Assembly (NCBI GenBank): GCA_024500155.1 | Contig: CM044869.1 | Span: 26,596,501-26,660,500 of the forward strand | Direction of reading: 5' to 3' | DNA from: Chenopodium formosanum | Lineage: Eukaryota; Streptophyta; Magnoliopsida; Caryophyllales; Amaranthaceae | DNA length: 64,000 nucleotides | In this document: positions 46,723 to 56,747 of the stretch, piece by piece | How positions within the stretch are numbered: position 1 is the stretch's first letter | Layout: the number at the start of each line of letters is the position of its first letter | Translations under genes and position numbers: made by a program | The notes under the pieces: generated by a model | Seen by the model: only the letters and a program-made list of their open reading frames with translations | Database searches by the model: none | Told to the model about the DNA's origin: nothing

Positions 46723-46792
46723 CTGTCAAAGTCACAAAGTCAGAGATAATAAAAACATATGTGCAAATAAGGTAACAAATAGAGTGACTTAC
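46723..46792 (-). other. Intron in A antisense gene 2
   Basis: Minus-strand AACTTCG|GTAAGTCACTC to GACTTTGACAG|TTTTCTCG, 70 bp, with a canonical donor. Confidence 0.65.
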
Positions 46793-46933
46793 CGAAGTTT
46801 GGTGTCAAGGGATGGACTCCTCTATGAAGCGCCATGGGTCAAGAGCCAAGGGAATCATCTCTTCAACAGGACCAAAAGTGCCCTGGTAGATGATGGATAC
46901 CGGCGGAGGCACGAACTCTCTAGTCGAATCATG

Positions 46934-47008
46934 CTAAAATAAAAGTGGTGAGAATTTGCTAGGGGGCTACCAAAGGAATATATAAAAGAATACAAAAGAT
47001 ACGTCTAC
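46934..47008 (-). other. Intron in A antisense gene 2
   Basis: Minus-strand CATAGAGG|GTAGACGTATC to TTTTATTTTAG|CATGATTC, 75 bp. Confidence 0.6.
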
Positions 47009-47447
47009 CCTCTATGGCAAGAAAGGTGGTGGGGCCAAACGCGGCAAAAGCTTATCCCCATAACTCCGGTTCGGATGGGTATGACTCTGCCAATCCGTAC
47101 CCGCTGGTGTCCTAGCCGCCCGAGCTCTTAGCCTCGTCTGATCGAATATATGGCATGGAGGGCGAGAAGGAACAACAAGGGACTTTGAAGAGTACTAAAT
47201 CGCAACTCTCTCACCCAGGTATACCACAGCGTCGTATGTCCCTTAAAAATATCGACATTGGGCAGTGTACTGGACGGCCAGTGCAGGAAAAACGAAATCA
47301 TCCCATGGCCAAAACTGAACATCAGGCTCCTGCAAAACGAACATCCATAAGCTCAAATCCTACCAAGGGTAATCAGCTCTCGAACACGAGCATCTGGTCG
47401 TTATAACGAACTGGTGAAAAAGAAGGGAAATACTCGCAGAACTAGAC

Positions 47448-47521
47448 CTATGAACAGGAAAACGTCAGCGAGTGCTAGCACAAACCTAAGACAAATTTCG
47501 ATTAAAGGAAATAAAGTATAC
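47448..47521 (-). other. Intron in A antisense gene 2
   Basis: Minus-strand TCGTAGAG|GTATACTTTATT to CCTGTTCATAG|GTCTAGTT, 74 bp. Confidence 0.6.
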
Positions 47522-49041
47522 CTCTACGAGTCCCTAGAATTGGAAAGTGTGACTTCCCCGTCAAATCTGCGGTGGCGACAAGCGAGTCGCAATCCAAGCA
47601 GGAAGTCAGCATAGGCCAAGCTAGCCCAATCATATGATCCGACCATACAAAGTTCGCGAAGAGCAGGCAGATAGTAAAGTAGCACACGGCTACCCTTGTT
47701 AGGGGAGAAGGTCCACGACAAAAGAATCAAAGCGAAGATGCGCACCCGCTGCTCTAGGGTAGTTACACCATCCTAAAAGGCCTCTGTCAACATGGTCCGA
47801 CGAATGCACTGAGCATTGATCTGCGTCGGCCGAGCCTCACCACGAGCTCGAACAGCTATAGGGCCGATCACTTCCTCAACCTCCGGAGAGAAAACAGTAA
47901 TGTCGCTGCCGAATGGAACCACATTTGGCCGTAATTCCAGTCCGGTGATGAGAGAGAAGTCGAGAGGAGTGATACTCATCTCACCCCGAGGAAAGTGAAA
48001 GGTATTGGTGGTGTCCCAAAAGAATTCCACCAAAGCTCGAACCAGAGAACGGCTTGACACAAAAGAGTACATGGCCCAAGTAGCTTGGAGCAGAGGAGTC
48101 AGACCACAAGACTCCCATAACTCGCGCAACTCATTGTTGTCGCGAAAGTAAAGGTCGTATAGCTGACCTATCGCCTTGTTGCCTGAGCCGTGACAACGAA
48201 CCCGATCGCCAGTCATCCCGAGCCGCACCCACTCCGAGATGTGGAACTCGGGCGTGAAGTAAAGAGTGCACTCATCCCACTCAAGGAACTCCCCTAGGCT
48301 AGTGGAAGCTCCCTCGCCTACGTCAACGGGCTCGTCCTCCCGGTGAGCCTCGCGAGAACGAGAGCTAGAGCCACGACATCTAGGAATGCTAAATTATGCA
48401 AAACAACAGTAAATCAAAGGGTCTATAGTATCTAAGGTTTGCCTAGCCGCATGATATTATGTTTGAACAAAAACAGAGTACGTAGTACTAAAATAGAGCA
48501 TAATTTTGATTTGAGCAGAAATAGTATTTTTAAGCAATCAAATGATTTCTTACAATACTATGACAAATATTGTGACAAATTAAGCATGAATAGTTAGGCA
48601 GAACATCAAGAACGAGCCACATTGTTCTCACAAACTCAAAGGGCTCAACAATGGTAGAATGTTCGTTTCTCCGCCAAATTGAGTCAAACAAGTCTCGAAA
48701 GACTCCTAAGATAATATACAAGCATAAACAAACAATTTCATGGCATAAGATTCAACAAACAAGGCGAATTAAGCAACATAAGTTTTAAATTTTTGAAAAT
48801 TTGTGAACAAAAGCATGCAAAATTCGGCAAAAACCGAGGTAAGTTTGAGTAAAACTTACATGGATCGGGAGAATAGAGATCGAAAGCTTCGATTTGCAAA
48901 AAACTTGAGCGAATTCGGTTGAGAAACGAGTAAGAATGGGCAATTCGAACTTTTTGGGCGAAATCAAGCAAATGTAAGCAGCCACGGCAAAATGGAGAAG
49001 AAAGGGGTTTTTATTTCGAAAACCCGACTCCAACGCCAAAT

Positions 49042-49072
49042 GACAGAAATCACGCAATGCGTGATTCCTGTC
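49042..49072. repeat. Near-perfect palindrome GACAG..AATCACGCA / TGCGTGATT..CTGTC
   Basis: AATCACGCA and TGCGTGATT pair around one central base and are extended by GACAG/CTGTC with one mismatch. A looser version is at 45645-45679. Both lie upstream of antisense genes. Confidence 0.6.
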
Positions 49073-49559
49073 GCATCACGAAAACTCCTACGTGCAGCGA
49101 CAACGTGTAGCGGCGTGCGCTAGCTCAGCGACAAAGGTTGTGGCCCCCATAATGGTTTATACGGACCTAATGCAGCGGTTTTGGGTTCCTTGGTACGCCA
49201 GTTAGCCCCTATAAACAAATTGACATGATTAGTAGTCGGCTCGATTACAATTGCAATAAGTGATCGACCTGGCAACGATCGTCTCACTTAGCTTAAGCGC
49301 CTAAGTACTGGCTCATTACAAGCACCAAGGTAATGGTTCACAAGCAAGCATAAGCGCCAAAGCACCGGCCCGTTACAAAACTCGCCGAGGCACCGGCACA
49401 ACAAGTAATCGCATTGAGCAACTACAGCAACGCATCAACACAACAAGCATTCAAGTAAGCATCAGCAGACAGAGGATCACAAGGCAACGAGGTCTTCGAC
49501 GAATTTCACTAGGATGAGAAGGGTGTCAATTAAATGATCGAGTCAAGGCACAGACGAGA

Positions 49560-49860
49560 AATTAGAGATAGCTACAAGCAGCAATCTCTGACGATGACCC
49601 AAAGAAAGGAGGACATTGTGTATAGTGGCGAGGTACTGCCGTGGCAAGTTATTGCCACAACCCTGAAGACAACTACAAGCAGTGGTCTTCGACGATATTC
49701 CCTAGGATGTGGAAGATTGTCACAGCAAAGCTGAAGATGGCTACAAGCAGTCACCTTCGACGATGATCCCTAGGATGTAGAGAGTTGTCACAAACAATCG
49801 AGGATAGCTACAGGCAGCGGTCTTCGACGAGGACGTTCATGAGGCACTGTGGAGGTTGTC
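49560..49860 (+). repeat. Tandem repeats before the A 3' LTR
   Basis: Units of about 65-70 bp contain 'gctacaagcag', 'cttcgacgat..tccctaggatgt' and 'ttgtcaca'. They correspond to the 67-bp series in B at 20174-20510 and are more diverged. Confidence 0.65.
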
Positions 49861-50079
49861 ACAACAAAATGCAGCAACAAAATCAGTTACTCTAGAGATG
49901 TGTACTCAACAGTGAAAGATACGCGTTTCTTAACTCTTTTATCTATTTAACTAACGCTAGTTTGCAGGTATCAGCGTTACAAGAATGATTTAGGGCCGAA
50001 GAACGTTCTGAATCAATCTCCGTCCATATCGCTACTTTGACTTTTGTTTTCAAAACATGCGTTTCTCCAAATTCAGTCA

Positions 50080-50091
50080 AAGTGGGGCTTC
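50080..50091 (+). other. Polypurine tract of element A
   Basis: AAGTGGGGCTTC directly precedes the 3' LTR and matches the B tract apart from one fewer G. Confidence 0.7.
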
Positions 50092-51973
50092 TATAGACAC
50101 CCAATTGTGTCTCCCCAAAACCAAACCCAGTGATGAGTACTTTTCACGTCGCTTGATTATCGAATAAGGTGAAAGTGTGAAAAGTCTTGTGATGCGGTTA
50201 TTTTTAATAAAATCTTTCTTTCTGTTTTCGAAAATCTTCTCTATTTATGAAAATAGCTAGTCCAGTTTAGCTTGGTCCATGATGAGGGTCCAATAGTGTA
50301 GTTGGGTCGAGCCCGCAAAGAGCTTTCCAATGATATATTATAAGCCCAATTCCGATGAATAATGAGGAAGTTATGGCCAAAATACTAAATTGGGTCTGAA
50401 ATGGTTTTATTGCCCAATGATCTAGTGGAGGGCCCATTAATTAATATTCCTAAGGTTATTAGGATTGATTCTAATTTTCTAGAGTAGTCTAGAAGGTTAT
50501 TTTGAGTTCTAATGGCATCAGGATTAATAATTATATCATTTGAAAAATAATGAATTTGATTTGAAATCAAACAAGTGTTTTATTTTAACAAAATCTGATT
50601 TTAGTTGCTTAATTATATTAAGAAAAGGATTTCGTACAAAAGCGCGTTTTATCTTTTAACTAGCGTCAAACGACAAGTCTGTCGCCAAACTACAGAGCCT
50701 GTCGCCATGCGAGATACTTGTCGTTTCGTGCTGGGCTCTGTCGATGGCGACAGAGGTCAGTTTTATTCCAATTCAAATTTTGATTCTTTTCTATCGTTTC
50801 CGGACTATTTTCTTTATAAATAGGGTCGTATTTCCCTGTTTTCATTCACTCAGAATCACTAAGAATCACCAACAATCATCATCAATCTTATATTCTCTTC
50901 TCTCTAGAGCTAATAGCTTTTCTTTCTCCTCTTTCTAAACCTTTCCCTTTTACAAAATTCCGCATTCACGAGTTCTAGACACACCTAGCCAAGCTCGAAG
51001 TTGCCTTTGCCCTAGACGTGAAAGGTTGATAATTTCTGAGGGTTTGGTCCCAAATCTTATTTCAATTCTTTGATTAGATTTACTGTTTAATATTTTCCTT
51101 GAAGTTAGTAACGTGTGTATTTTGTTATTAGAAAGAGATAAAAGGCAACAAAGTAAGTTGTTTTATTGCTCTAATATCTTTTGAAAGCATGCTTAAATTA
51201 TTTTAATTCCTAGTATCATGTTAGGATGCTTTTATTGCTTCCTAGCATCATGTTTAGGTTGCTTCCTATTTCTTATATCATGTTAGTATCATGTTAGGGA
51301 TAAAGGATTGATTTTAATGTTTAGTGACATGCTAATTTTTGTTATTAATATTGTTAGTATCATACCTAGGATCTTGCTATTATTATTATGCCTTGATGAG
51401 ATTGAGATTATGGTTATGATGATGATGATTTGTTGTATCAATATATTATTATGTTGCTTGATATATATTATTGTTATTGCTTGATCATGCCCTCTCTTGC
51501 AGGATTAAAGGGAATTTGTACTGGTAATCAGGCTTAATGAGATAATTAATAATCTTGTTTAGGTTAATATGATTATAATACAAGTGATCGCCAATAATAG
51601 TTTTGTTTGTGCATTAATATTCAACCAACATAGATTAAACAGGTTTAGGATTAATATATTAGTTGTATGCTAGTCAGAAAGCGCACATGAATATGAGAAG
51701 TATAAAGTAGAGGCCTTTAGGGTAGGTTCAATCTCTTTTAGGTTAAATTTGTACCTTCATCCCCGAATATCCAGTCATGGTTCAGGACCACTATGGAGTT
51801 AGCGATCTCATGGATCGTGAAGGGATGTAACCTTGACCCTGTGAACGGTTTACAAGTTCCTAAAACTTGTTGGCGACTCTTTTTCTCTAGCTTCCTTCCC
51901 TTTGGACGCCACCATGCGTAAGTTTATGATCACAGTGGGGCTCAAGTGTGGGATGCTTAAAATATTTCCTACA
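50092..51973 (+). repeat. Element A 3' LTR
   Basis: The LTR runs from TATAGACACC (mutated TGTAGACACC) to CCTACA, 1,882 bp, and is the partner of 963-2458. TATAAATAGGG is at 50815 with a GCGACAG-type cluster upstream (50663-50755). It is followed not by flanking DNA but by a second PBS and leader. Confidence 0.88.
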
Positions 51974-52546
51974 GTTTTTTGGCGACTCCACTGGTGAGGA
52001 TTTCTATTTTAATTCCTAAAATTTATTTTGGCAATGATTTAGAATGAGTGGATGAGACTCGAAAATTTCTAAGTATTCATGTGCGTAATTTTGATTGACA
52101 TTATTGACATATGCATAGAAAAGGTCCGTATTGGAAAGACCATACGTAATGCGTCAAAAACATAGGATTTTTACACGTAGGAAATTTGGGAAATATCTTT
52201 CACAACTAGAATAAAAAAAACGCTGTGAAAAATTGAAAAATTCGAAGAACAGAAAGCTGCTGAGGCATGTAGGAACTGACGCCGAGAAAACAGTGCCAGC
52301 GCCATGCGATGGCTCTGTCCTCGTACGACACGGTCATCGTCTAGCAATTGGGTCATCGTCTGGCGACAGGCCCTATTGTCTCCACCATGTTCTTCCAATA
52401 CCGAGCCAGAAATCTACCTTCTTTGTTTAAACCGTAACTAGTACTGTTCGCTCGATTCTACCTCCTGATTGATTTTTTCTCACTTTTTTGAACCTTTATG
52501 TGTTCTACATATGGCCATAACCCTCTGGGAATTCACGCTCCATCTG
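51974..52546 (+). mobile_element. Second A-type PBS and partial leader
   Basis: TGGCGACTCCACTGGTGA at 51980-51997 and the following 550 bases repeat the A leader (4305-4888) closely, including its GCGACAG cluster (52290-52375). It stops at 'cgctccatctg' and runs straight into the D gag. The LTR at 50092 therefore serves as 3' LTR of A and 5' LTR of a second, truncated copy, as LTR-LTR recombination would leave. Confidence 0.8.
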
Positions 52547-52547
52547 G

Positions 52548-53202
52548 GACTTCTTTAAGGGTCTGAAGGACGGGTCAAATTTTAAGTTTGACCTTGTAAT
52601 AAAGAGGGTTTTCACCCATCAAGAGGTGTTGATAGAGGCGGAGAGCTTCATACAAGCAACCGACCTTTGCACGTCCAGCAATCAGTCAGACTCCAAGAAT
52701 TCTGACAAACAAAAGGAGAGCCGGTCTGCTCAGCCGGCTCCCAAGGCTGATCAGAGCAAAAAGAGAAAAGAAGTGTGGGCCGTTGAAGATTCTGATCAAT
52801 CGTCCCAGAAGAAAAAGAAGGAATTCAAACCGTACGCCCCAAGGTACGAGTTTAATAAAGACTGCTACTTTATCCTCATTGAGATACGGGACCGGGTGAC
52901 TATTGAGAAGCCCGCGACCATGAAAGGTTCCACCAAAAATCGGAACAAGAATAAATACTGTAAGTTCTATCAGGACATTGGCTATGACACTAATGATTGC
53001 TTCAGCCTCCAACGGTGGGGAGTTGAAGTGATACATCCTCAAGACTAAGGCCACCTCGAAGACGAACAAGGGGGAGTCCTCCAAAAAGACCCCCCAGCCT
53101 ACTAGTAGTTCAGACACCGACAAGGATCCGGTCTACACAATAGCAGGCAGTTTCGCCAGTGGTGGCCCGACCATTCGGGGTACCAAGGATCATCTAAAGA
53201 AG
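52548..53202 (+). pseudogene. gag: Element D gag, 5'-truncated
   Basis: The frame opens in mid-gag (DFFKGLKDGSNFKFDL), matching C from 24630, and continues through Lys-rich linkers to 53048. The zinc-knuckle relic CKFYQDIGYDTNDC has Tyr where the two His should be. A shift near 53025 leads to VYTIAGSFASGGPT and the protease frame. The D 5' LTR, PBS and gag N-terminus are absent. Confidence 0.8.
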
Positions 53203-53871
53203 ATGATCCACTTAGTTGATGATGGACAGGCGTCCACTAGCGGTACTTTCCCAGACGTCCTCATCACTGAGAAGGATCGGGGCAAAGTCCGCCGACCGCA
53301 TGACGACCTGGTCGTCATTGAATGTAAGGTCGCCAACAAGCTGGTTGGTCGGATCCTTATTGACACTGGTAGCTCCTCTGATCTTATCAGCTATAAATGT
53401 CTGTCCAAGCTGAATTATAAGTTGGACAATCTACGTGATGTCTCCCATCCCCTTGTTGGCTTTGGGGGAGGGGTCGTGCACCCAGTTGGACAAATTGACT
53501 TACCCATTCGGCTAGGGCAGAAGGGAAAAGGGCGACATATGATCGTCCGGTTTTTGGTGGTTGAAGAGCTGACCGCCTATAACATCATTTTGGGCCGACC
53601 CACTCTGAACGAGTGTAAGGCCGTCATCATCCCAGCTCTCATGCTGTTAAAGTTTGAAAAGGATGATGGCTCTGTTGGCTCCCTTAACGGGGATCAAAAG
53701 ACGGCAAGGGAGTGCTACCTCTCAAACGTCAAACCAACGGCTGCTGCAGCCGATAAACCGAAGGAGCCAATAGACCTTGACGATGTCAAGGACTCCAACC
53801 CACCCCCACCAGTAGCCGGAAAGAAAATAAAAGCTGATCAGCTGGTGGAGGTGAAGAAGGAGAAAAAATAG
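53203..53871 (+). pseudogene. pro: Element D protease and linker
   Basis: This is a 222-codon open stretch: TEKDRGKVRRPHDD, active site RILIDTGSSSDLIS near residue 53, GFGGGVVHPVGQIDLP, YNIILGRPTLNECK, then the acidic/Lys-rich linker ending at TAG 53869. The domain itself is intact but is part of a broken polyprotein. It is homologous to C 25333-25734 plus 33181-33422, and shows what the C domain looked like before E inserted. Confidence 0.85.
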
Positions 53872-53973
53872 CAATCACTGACCGGGAAATGGTCAGATGA
53901 GCTTCGTCCCCAGCCGGCTGGTGAGTACATTGATATTCCTCTAGACGACAGCCGTCTAGATCCAACTGTTAAG

Positions 53974-54629
53974 GTGAGGATGGCTGCCTTTGAAAGGTTG
54001 GGTGCAGACTTGCACCTCCTGCTGAAAGAATTCAAAGACATCTTTGCTATTGAAGTGGAAGAGATGTCAAGCATCAGCCTGGATCTTGTTGTCCAAAAAC
54101 TCGCCATGGATCCTAAAAAGAAGCTCATATGGAAAAAGAAAAGAAATCACGGCGAGGAGAGAAGTCAGGCGGCAGCTGCCGAGGTCAAAAAGCTGTTAGA
54201 CGCTGGGTTCATTCGGCCATGTAACTTCCTTGATTGGGTTGCGAACGTTGTGCTTGTAAAGAAGTCGAATGGTACCTGGCGCACGTGTGTAGATTACACT
54301 CACTTGAACAAGGCATGTCCAAAGGACAGTTACCCACTTCCAAAGATCACCTTGCTGATCTCCGAGAAACCTTCACCACACTTAAGTGGCATAAGGTCAT
54401 GTTAAATCCCAAAAAGTGTGTTTTTGTTATTGAGTCTAGGAAGTTTCTCGGATTCCTGATTGATCAAAGGGGGATAGAGGCTAACCCTGAGAAGGTACAG
54501 GCGGTGATTGACATGAAGTCACCCCGAAGTGCAAAAGCTCACTGGTTGTCTAGCTGCGCTGGGGAGATTCCTCAGCCGGTCAGGCGACAAATGCCTTTAC
54601 TTCTTCCAAGCAGTCAGGAAGAAGACTAG
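53974..54629 (+). pseudogene. pol: Element D reverse transcriptase, catalytic core deleted
   Basis: The N-terminal RT is present (ANVVLVKKSNGTWRTCVDYT, LNKACPKDSYPLPKI). It then jumps to the region after the catalytic site (HLADLRETFTTLKWHK, FLGFLIDQRGIEANPEK) in another frame. Compared with C (about 33898-34170), some 280 bp containing FMDAYSGFHQ, MPFGLKN and YIDDM are gone; GATC-like words lie at both breakpoints. A further shift follows near 54530. Confidence 0.85.
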
Positions 54630-55125
54630 ATTCGAATGAGGGGATGATGTTGAGGCGGCCTTTCAAAAATGGAAAGAACATTTACACTCCTTGCCTAGGC
54701 TTGTTAGCCCTCTGCCCAAGGAAACACTTTACATGTATTTAGCCGTCTCAGATCATGCCCGCAGTGCCGTTCTCCTTGCCGAGGGAGACGACATTCGGCT
54801 CCCGGTCTATTTCATTAGCCATGTGCTCAGAAATGCTAAACTGCGGTACCCCATAGATGAAAAATTTAGCCTCGCCCTTTACATGGCTGTCAAGAAGTTG
54901 AAACCTTACTTCTTAGCACATTCGGTTGTCATTTACACAGACCAACCTCTCAAGCGACCAATGACAACCTTGGAGTCATCCGGTAAGATGCTCAAATGGG
55001 CTATTAAAATGCAAAGTCTTGAAATCACTTACGAACCAAGAAAGGCAGTGAAGGGTCAGGCGTTTGCCGACTTCATTGTCGAAATGACAAGGCCGGTTGC
55101 TCCGGACAATCTTGATCACGTTTGA
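54630..55125 (+). pseudogene. pol: Element D first RNase H region
   Basis: 144 open codons from 54691: LYMYLAVSDHARSAVLLAEG, PVYFISHVLRNAKLRYP, EKFSLALYMAVKKLKPYF and KGQAFADFIVEM. It is better preserved than in C and ends at TGA 55123. Confidence 0.8.
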
Positions 55126-55533
55126 AAAGTGTATGTAGACGGGAGCTCTACTATGAACGGCTGTGGTGCAGGCGTAATATGTTAGTCTCCTGAAGGGGAC
55201 AAATATGAGTATGCATTACGGTTCAAGTTCCAAGCCTCAAACAATGAGGCAGAATATGAAGCCCTGCTAGCCAGCATCCGCATGTGCAAGGCGGCAGGGG
55301 CAACAAAAATTGACACCTACTCAGACTCTCTGTTGGTCGTTAGCCAATACCATGGTGACTATGAAGCCACCCATCCGGTAATGATCAAATACCTTCAGGC
55401 GGTCAAGGTTGAAGCTGGGACACTTGAAGAATTCCATCTGAGTCAAGTGCCCAGGTTTGAAAACAATCAGGCGGATGCTCTGTCGAAATTGGCATCCTCC
55501 GCCTCTTGTGATACGCCTTGGTCAGTCTTTTAG
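55126..55533 (+). pseudogene. pol: Element D second (archaeal-type) RNase H
   Basis: VYVDGSSTMNGCGAGV, a stop near 55182, NNEAEYEALLASIRMCKAAG, YSDSLLVVSQYHGDYE and NNQADALSKLASS. All the usual acidic residues (D, E, D, D) are present, unlike in C. The in-frame stop still disables it. Confidence 0.8.
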
Positions 55534-56742
55534 GAAGTTATGGAAAAACGGAGTATATCTGATGAAGAGCCCATTGGAGTACTTGACCGAAGCTCTACCT
55601 GGATGGATGGCATCCGGGCGTATTTGACAGACGGTACGCTTCCTGATTCACCCCAGGAAGCAGCCGTACTAAAGAAACGTGTTGCAAATTTCGAGATGAG
55701 AAACGGAGAGCTATTAAAGGCGGGTTTCCTAAAACCTTTGCTGAAGTGTGTTACCCTAGAAAAGGGGAAAGAAGTACTCGAAGAGTTGCACTCGGGATAT
55801 TGCGCCTCTTACATAGGTGGTAGATCCCTGGCTATCAGAACCAGGCAGCAAGGTTACTTTTGGCCTACTCTTAAGTAAGACACCATGGAAATGGTCAAAA
55901 AGTGTGACAAGTGCCAAAGATTTGGCAAGCTCATTCATTAGCCGGCAACCGACCTGACAGCAATCCACATCCCAGTCTTGTTTTCTAAGTGGGGCATGGA
56001 CATTTTAGGTCCTTATACGCTTGCACCAGGCGAAAAGCGCTATATTCTGGTGGCTGTGGACTATTTCACCAAGTGGGTTGAGGCAGAGGCGGTCAAGGGC
56101 ATCAAGACAAAGGATGTTATCTCTTTCATTTGGAAGAACATCATCACTCGGTACGGGGTACCTATGTTTATGGTGTTCGATAATAGCCCTCAGTTTGAGA
56201 CACCTCAACTCAAGATTTGGTTAGGAGATCAAGGGATCTCACATTGTTTTGCATCAGTCGGCCGACCCCAAGTAAATGGCTAAGTTGAAGCCTTCAACAA
56301 GCTCATCTCAAATGGCATCAAAAAGAAAATTGAAGGAGCCGGTGGTTTATGGGCTGAAGAACTAATTCATGTCCTATGGGCCATCCAGACAATTGAAAAA
56401 GGGGCGACTGGTGAAACCCCATCGAGCATTATGAGCCGACTCTACGAGTCATGCTATACGATGAAGAGGCAAACTGGGAGGCCATGCGGCTAGCATTGGA
56501 CTCTCTCCCGGAGCGCAGGGGCAATGCCGCCTTGCGTCATGAGATTTACCGTCTGAGAATGACCCATGCCTACAACAAAAAAGTACACAAACGGCCCTTG
56601 AAAGTTGGGGATTTTGTGTTACGAAAAATGGAGGCAACTGGTAGGGCCAACGAGCATGGAAAGTTAACTCCTAATTGGGAAGGCCCCTACCGGATCTATG
56701 AAGAAGTAAGAGACGACACCTACCGCCTGTAAACTCTAGACG
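55534..56742 (+). pseudogene. int: Element D integrase, interrupted by solo LTR
   Basis: The zinc region reads LHSGYCASYIGGRSL, with the first His kept and the second changed to Tyr, then CDKCQ. Stops lie near 55876 and 55939. The core has MDILGPY, VFDNSPQF and VEAFNK; the codon before VEAFNK is a stop at 56281. About 40 bp are deleted near 56418. The C-terminal domain (KVGDFVLRKM, NWEGPYRIYEEV) is cut at 56747 by the solo LTR and ends after it at 58837-58887 (RTWNVDNLKKYYF). Confidence 0.83.
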
Positions 56743-56747
56743 GCAGG

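Larger units (their letters stand above)
46111..48390 (-). pseudogene. Element A antisense gene 2 (plant mobile domain)
   Basis: Minus-strand reading from about 48390 gives a Ser/Arg-rich lead (CRGSSSRSREAHRED), then a plant-mobile-domain pattern: FHISEWVRLGMTGDR, LRELWESCGLTPLLQATWAM, LVRALVEFFWDTTNTFHFP, RGEMSITPLDFSLITGLELR, and later YLPALRELCMVGSYDWASLA. A stop lies at 47773. Four short GT-AG introns follow (47448-47521, 46934-47008, 46723-46792, 46537-46611), then a final exon rich in Gln, Ser and Arg ending at 46111. The start codon is not clear; a 5' exon may end at a GTAAGT donor near 48865. Related domains occur in host MAIN/MAIL proteins and in transposons. Function in the element is unknown. 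Confidence 0.72.
48391..50079. mobile_element. Element A region between antisense gene 2 and 3' LTR
   Basis: This contains the likely 5' flank of antisense gene 2, a near-perfect palindrome at 49042-49072, and a GCGACAG cluster to 49140. A block shared with B follows ('ccttggtacgccagttagcc', 49190 on), then tandem repeats at 49560-49860. The last 190 bases ('acgcgtttcttaactctttt' to the polypurine tract) match B closely (20549-20730). Confidence 0.65.

Noticed and set aside
48785..49057. 90-codon minus-strand ORF before the plant-mobile gene
   Set aside because: It is Phe/Leu-rich and AT-driven and lies in the likely 5' leader, ending over a GTAAGT donor.
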